A stretch of 64,000 bases of DNA. Origin: Variovorax sp. WS11 (GTDB taxonomy: Bacteria > Pseudomonadota > Gammaproteobacteria > Burkholderiales > Burkholderiaceae_C). The notes under the pieces were generated by a model. It was not told where the DNA came from and made no database searches. It was given only the letters and a program-made list of their open reading frames with translations. Position 1 is the first letter of the stretch. Each line of letters opens with the position of its first letter. The position numbers were made by a program, and so were the translations under genes. Below are positions 60,544-64,000 of the stretch, in pieces. The stretch is taken from positions 1,116,001 to 1,180,000 of the forward strand of contig NZ_JAAGOW010000001.1 in assembly GCF_010499245.1 (NCBI RefSeq), in the 5' to 3' direction.

Positions 60544-60613
60544 GGGCCGCTGCGGCTGAATAAACGACGGTGGCGCGGCCGAGCCGGGTGGCGTTTGCGG
60601 CGGATTAAAACAT

Positions 60614-60623
60614 TAATATATTA
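60614..60623. promoter_or_regulatory. Palindrome overlapping promoters between dehydratase and GntR genes
   Basis: TAATATATTA is a perfect 10-base palindrome in an AT-rich island (60604-60632) of otherwise GC-rich DNA. It can serve as -10 element for both directions and as a GntR-type half-site pair. It lies only nine bases before the GntR ATG at 60632. Confidence 0.5.
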
Positions 60624-60631
60624 GTACGTCA

Positions 60632-61339
60632 ATGCCAAAATCCCCCTCGATGAGTGCCCTTCCCAAGATCCGACTCGACCGCACCCGACTGGCCGCGCCC
60701 CAGGTGCTGGAAAAGCTGCGCGACGCCATCCTCTCGCTGGAGCTGGTCCCCGGCACCGTGCTGGCGCGGCAGGAGCTGGCAGACCATTTCGGCGTGAGCC
60801 AGACGCCGGTGCGCGAGGCGCTGCTGCGCCTGAGCGAGGAAGGCCTGGTGGACGTGTTCCCGCAGCACGCCACGCTGGTCAGCCGCATCGACATCGCGGC
60901 GGCGCGCCAGGCGCATTTCCTGCGCCGCTCGATCGAGCTGGAGCTGGTGCACCAACTCGCGCTCGAGGCGCCGGCAGGGCTGGTCGAGCAGATGAAGGCC
61001 ACCATCGCCCAGCAGGCCGCGCTGTCGGCGGCCCAGCGCTACGGCGACTTCGTGGGCGCAGACCGTGCCTTCCATCGCCTGATGTACGAAGCCGGCGGCG
61101 TGCCCGACCTGTGGGAGATGGTCGGCCGCGTCTCCGGACACGTCGACCGATTGCGCCGCCTGCACCTGCCGACGGCGGGCAAGACCGAGGCGATCCTGCG
61201 CGACCACCGCGCCATCGTGCGCGGCATCGAGGCGAAGGATCCGGCCGCCGCCCAGGCCGCGCTGCGCAAGCACCTGTCGGGCACGCTCAGCGCGGTGGAC
61301 GAGATCTGCAGGCAGTACCCGGATTACGTCGCGGCTTGA
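60632..61339 (+). CDS. GntR-family (FadR/FCD subfamily) regulator
   Basis: 235 residues. N-terminal winged helix (VLEKLRDAILSLELVPGTVLA, then FGVSQTPVREALLRLSEEGLV) and FCD effector domain with metal-binding His/Asp (DRAFHRLMYEAGG, GHVDRLRRLHLP, DHRAIVRGIEAKD, LRKHLSG). It is divergent from the sugar-acid operon and probably represses it, relieved by the acid or its product. The start is near the AT palindrome with no ribosome site: a leaderless start at 60632, or ATG 60650, are the options. Confidence 0.9.
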   Translation: MPKSPSMSALPKIRLDRTRLAAPQVLEKLRDAILSLELVPGTVLARQELADHFGVSQTPVREALLRLSEEGLVDVFPQHATLVSRIDIAAARQAHFLRRSIELELVHQLALEAPAGLVEQMKATIAQQAALSAAQRYGDFVGADRAFHRLMYEAGGVPDLWEMVGRVSGHVDRLRRLHLPTAGKTEAILRDHRAIVRGIEAKDPAAAQAALRKHLSGTLSAVDEICRQYPDYVAA

Positions 61340-61496
61340 CGGCAGGGGCGCCCGCGACCGCCCGCAAGATGATGCCGGCTGGGCGCCAACAACGAAATCC
61401 TGTGCCGCGGCGCAGCCCCACTTCGGTTCGGATGCGCAGGGGCCCGCGCCTATGCTTCGGTGCAACGGCTTTCCCGCCATCACCCGGAGCTCATCC

Positions 61497-62195
61497 ATGT
61501 CCCTCAAAGATTTCAAGGTCCTCACCTTCGACGTCGTCGGCACGCTGATCGATTTCGAGGGCGGCATGCTCGCCTACCTGCGCAGCGCGGCGCCCGATGC
61601 CCGCGTGACCGACGACGATTTCCTCGCGGCCTACCGGCGAGCCCGTGCCGACGGCACGGCCGGCTGGTACCCCGACGACCTGGAGCGCTGCTGGCACGCC
61701 ATCGCGCCCGCGCTGGGCCTGCCCGACGACGACGCAATCGCGCGTGGCCTGCGGGATTCGGTGGCGCAGTGGCCGGCCTTCCCCGATTCGGTGGAAGCCC
61801 TGAAGCGCCTCGGCAAGCACTTCAAGCTGGTGACCATGACCAATGCGCAGCACTGGGCGCTCGCCCATTTCGACAAGACCCTGGGCTCGCCCTTCGACAT
61901 GCTGCTGAGCTGCGACGACGCGCTGTGCGAGAAGCCGGATGCGCGCTACTTCGCCTACGCCCGCGGCCGCTTCGAGGGCGCCTGGGGCTACAAGCAGGCT
62001 GACAACCTGCACGTGGCGCAAAGCCAGTACCACGACATCGGCGTGTCCAAGCAGCTGGGCATCGCCACCTGCTGGATCGAGCGGCGCCATGGGCAGAAGG
62101 GTTCCGGCGGCACGCTCGAATCCGAGCACACCGTGCCCGACTACCACTTCCACACGCTGGCCGCGCTGGCCGACGCCGTCGAGGCCGAGCGTTGA
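61497..62195 (+). CDS. Haloacid-dehalogenase-family hydrolase
   Basis: 232 residues. Motif I is LTFDVVGTLIDF, with Asp12 the nucleophile and V at the place usually held by the second Asp/Tyr of FDxxGT, as in L-2-haloacid dehalogenases. Motif II (TMTNAQHW), III (KPDARYFAYA, Lys) and IV (VAQSQYHDIGVSKQLGI) follow. It could be a 2-haloacid dehalogenase or a phosphatase. Start ATG 61497 follows CCGGAG. The stop overlaps the next start. Confidence 0.85.
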   Translation: MSLKDFKVLTFDVVGTLIDFEGGMLAYLRSAAPDARVTDDDFLAAYRRARADGTAGWYPDDLERCWHAIAPALGLPDDDAIARGLRDSVAQWPAFPDSVEALKRLGKHFKLVTMTNAQHWALAHFDKTLGSPFDMLLSCDDALCEKPDARYFAYARGRFEGAWGYKQADNLHVAQSQYHDIGVSKQLGIATCWIERRHGQKGSGGTLESEHTVPDYHFHTLAALADAVEAER

Positions 62196-63373
62196 GCCTG
62201 GACGCGATCGCCGCGCCGGTCGCCGACCTGCTGCCCGAACTGATCGCGCTGCGCCGCGACCTGCACGCGCATCCGGAGCTCGCCTTCGAGGAACGGCGCA
62301 CGGCCGGCGTGGCGGCCCAGGCGCTGCGCCTGCTCGGCCTCGAGGTGCATGAAGGCCTGGGCGGCACCGGCGTGGTGGGCACGCTGCACTGCGGCAGCGG
62401 TGCGCGAAGCGTGGGCCTGCGCGCCGACATGGACGCGCTGCCGATGGTCGAGCTGGGGTGCACCGCCCATGCCAGCCGCACGCAGGGCGTTCATCACGGC
62501 TGCGGGCACGACGGCCACACCAGCATGCTGATCGGCGCCGCGCGCCAGTTGGCGCGCACACGGCGCTTCGACGGCACGGTGCACTTCATCTTCCAGCCGG
62601 CCGAGGAAGGCAAGGGCGGCGCACGCGCCATGATCGAGGACGGCCTGTTCGAGCGCTTCCCCTGCGACAGCGTCTACGCGCTGCACAACTGGCCCGACCT
62701 GCCGCTGGGCAGTGCGCAGACGCGGGCCGGCCCGATCATGGCGGCGGCCGACCGCTTCGACATCGTGCTGCGCGGACGCGGCGGGCACGCGGCGCAGCCG
62801 CATCACACGCCCGACGCCATCCTCGCGGCAAGCCAGCTCGTCGCGCAGCTGCACACCATCGTGTCGCGGCGCATCGATCCGGGCGAATCGGCGGTGCTCT
62901 CGGTGACGCGCATCGAAGGCGGGCACAGCCACAACGTGCTGCCGGCGGAAGTCTCGATCACCGGCACCGTGCGCAGCTTCGACCTCGCCTCGCAGGACCG
63001 CATCGAGGCCGCGCTGCGCGCCACCGTCGACGGCGTGGCGCTGGCGAGCGGCGTGCAGACCGAGGTGCGCTACGTGCGCTACTACCCCGCCACCCTCAAC
63101 ACGCCGGATGAAGCCACGCTCGCCCTCGCCGCGGCCCGAGCCGTCGGCCTGCAGGCCGACATCGCGCCGCGCGCGGCCTTCACCTCGGAAGACTTCGCCT
63201 TCATGCTGCAGCGCCGTCCGGGCGCCTACCTGTGGCTGGGCCAGGGCCGCGCCGACCCGGGGTCGGACGGAGAGCGAGCACTGCATCACCCCTGCTACGA
63301 CTTCAACGACGACGCACTTCCGTTGGGCGTGCGCTGGCTGTGCGAAGTCGCCGAGCGAGCGCTCGCGGGATGA
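62192..63373 (+). CDS. M20 amidohydrolase (hippurate-hydrolase/IAA-amino-acid hydrolase type)
   Basis: 393 residues. Metal and catalytic motifs: GLRADMDALPMVELG, HHGCGHDGHTSMLIGAA, FQPAEEGKGGARAMIEDG and HNWPDLPLG; GRGGHAAQPHHTPDA is the dimerisation-domain His. The start is TTG 62192 (TTGAGC), sharing TGA with the upstream HAD stop, so it is translationally coupled; no ATG or GTG lies near. Substrates are N-acyl amino acids or similar amides. Confidence 0.88.
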   Translation: MSLDAIAAPVADLLPELIALRRDLHAHPELAFEERRTAGVAAQALRLLGLEVHEGLGGTGVVGTLHCGSGARSVGLRADMDALPMVELGCTAHASRTQGVHHGCGHDGHTSMLIGAARQLARTRRFDGTVHFIFQPAEEGKGGARAMIEDGLFERFPCDSVYALHNWPDLPLGSAQTRAGPIMAAADRFDIVLRGRGGHAAQPHHTPDAILAASQLVAQLHTIVSRRIDPGESAVLSVTRIEGGHSHNVLPAEVSITGTVRSFDLASQDRIEAALRATVDGVALASGVQTEVRYVRYYPATLNTPDEATLALAAARAVGLQADIAPRAAFTSEDFAFMLQRRPGAYLWLGQGRADPGSDGERALHHPCYDFNDDALPLGVRWLCEVAERALAG

Positions 63374-63414
63374 GCCCTTTCACCTTCACTTCGTTGTGAT
63401 GGCGATGTAACTCT

Positions 63415-63447
63415 CTTGCTCCCTCCCCCGAAAGGGGAGGGAGCAAG
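63415..63447. terminator. Bidirectional 14-bp hairpin between convergent genes
   Basis: CTTGCTCCCTCCCC-CGAAA-GGGGAGGGAGCAAG is a perfect 14-bp stem with a 5-base loop, lying between the M20 gene stop and the FAD oxidase stop. It lacks T-runs, so termination may be factor-assisted. Confidence 0.65.
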
Positions 63448-63450
63448 ACC

Positions 63451-64000
63451 TCAGGCCACTTGCTTCGCCAGCTCGGCTGCAAACCGCGCAATAGCGAAAC
63501 TCTCGATCGGCGTCGAAGTCCTCCCCGTCGCGATCAGCTCGGCCATGGTCTCGCCGACCCCCGGGCCGATCGCAAAACCCTCGCCATTGAAGCCGAAGGC
63601 ATAGTGCACCCCCGGCACACGCGCACTCGGCCCCATCACCGGCTGCCAGTCCGAGGTATAGCCCTCGATCCCGCTCCACACGCGAATCAGCTGCACCTGC
63701 TCGAAGGCCGGCACCAAGCGCCGCAGCTCGCGCAGCTGCCGCAGCACGTTGTCCGGCTTGACGTAGGCGCGGATGCGATCCGTGTGCGCCGGCCCCTTGA
63801 GCCCGCCGCCGAAGACGATGTTGCCGCGCGCGATCTGCCGGAAATACAAACCTTCGTGCTCGACCGGCGAAGACACGCCGATCGACGGCCCGATGGCGTA
63901 AGGCAGCGGCTCCGTCACCCCCATCTGCGGCCCGCGCGCATCCATGGGCACCGCTTCGCCGAACTGCTCGGCCATGCGGTTCGACCAGGCACCGCAAGCC
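63451..64000 (-). CDS. FAD-dependent amino-acid oxidase/dehydrogenase, C-terminal part
   Basis: About 183 residues; the frame stays open to the window edge (upstream codons read ACGAWSNRMAEQFGEAVPM), so the FAD N-terminal half lies beyond. The C-terminal part has YAIGPSIGVSSPVEHEGLYFRQ, RLVPAFEQVQLIRVWSGIEGYT-SDWQPVMGP and YAFGFNGEGFAIGPGVGE, matching sarcosine-oxidase/glycine-oxidase-like and D-amino-acid oxidases. Ends LAKQVA. Third DadA-like enzyme in the window. Confidence 0.85.
   Translation of the reverse strand, partial: ACGAWSNRMAEQFGEAVPMDARGPQMGVTEPLPYAIGPSIGVSSPVEHEGLYFRQIARGNIVFGGGLKGPAHTDRIRAYVKPDNVLRQLRELRRLVPAFEQVQLIRVWSGIEGYTSDWQPVMGPSARVPGVHYAFGFNGEGFAIGPGVGETMAELIATGRTSTPIESFAIARFAAELAKQVA

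Overview
The window is GC-rich, densely packed chromosomal DNA from a betaproteobacterium of the order Burkholderiales, most likely a Variovorax-like member of the Comamonadaceae. This is inferred from the gene families (a Bug-type tricarboxylate binding protein, a BPSS1780-family membrane protein, a LivM-LivG fusion, a paaGIKABCDE cluster, a Lrp/DadA pair), the high GC codon use and the many ATGA stop/start overlaps. No replication origin, CRISPR array or prophage was seen. Apart from the silent toxin cassette at 23501-23866, no stretch over about 300 bases lacks a gene.

Layout. 1-9.2 kb: end of a ketopantoate reductase gene, D-amino-acid dehydrogenase with a divergent Lrp regulator, a frameshifted small secreted protein, then a tungstate ABC operon (tupBCA plus a second ModA-like binding protein) divergent from a ModE/LysR-type regulator, with a perfect palindrome between them. 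A 151-bp MITE-like inverted-repeat element and two small accessory genes follow. 9.3-22.0 kb: one long minus-strand transcript, paaG-I-K-A-B-C-D-E then livK-H-MG-F, for phenylacetate activation and epoxidation plus a branched-chain-type ABC importer. A promoter and a TetR-type palindrome lie in front of paaG, and paaY and a TetR (PaaR-like) gene lie beyond. paaB appears to carry a net ~62-nt insertion near its 5' end.

22.1-26.7 kb: an accessory island of visibly lower GC. It holds a collapsed Rhs gene (part of a transglutaminase-like domain joined to the last YD repeat, the core end and a C-terminal toxin), its immunity gene, a silent orphan toxin C-terminus with no start codon, a second immunity-like gene fused to a TPR tail, and a truncated IS3-family element at the 5' junction.

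26.7-31.0 kb: TRAP binding protein and the isoprenoid operon xseB-ispA-dxs. 31.2-39.5 kb: Rieske oxygenase, EamA exporter, mercaptopyruvate sulfurtransferase, a four-gene DUF2796/ABC ATPase/FtsX-like permease/DUF3299 cassette resembling the Vibrio zinc-regulated zrg genes, hemerythrin, dodecin and a His-rich ZIP transporter. 39.6-45.9 kb: dienelactone hydrolase and a group for D-amino acids (Asp/Glu racemase, amino-acid binding protein, second DadA-like oxidase, LysR regulator, M20 peptidase). 45.9-57.0 kb: polA, DUF2782-like protein, thrB, membrane protein, uvrD, guaC with a hairpin-rich leader, tRNA-Ala(CGC), SDR, thiolase and tRNA-Lys(CTT). 57.0-64.0 kb: a sugar-acid type catabolic operon (IlvD/Edd dehydratase, RraA-like aldolase, Bug binding protein) divergent from a GntR regulator, a HAD hydrolase coupled to an M20 amidohydrolase, and the 3' part of a third FAD amino-acid oxidase gene.
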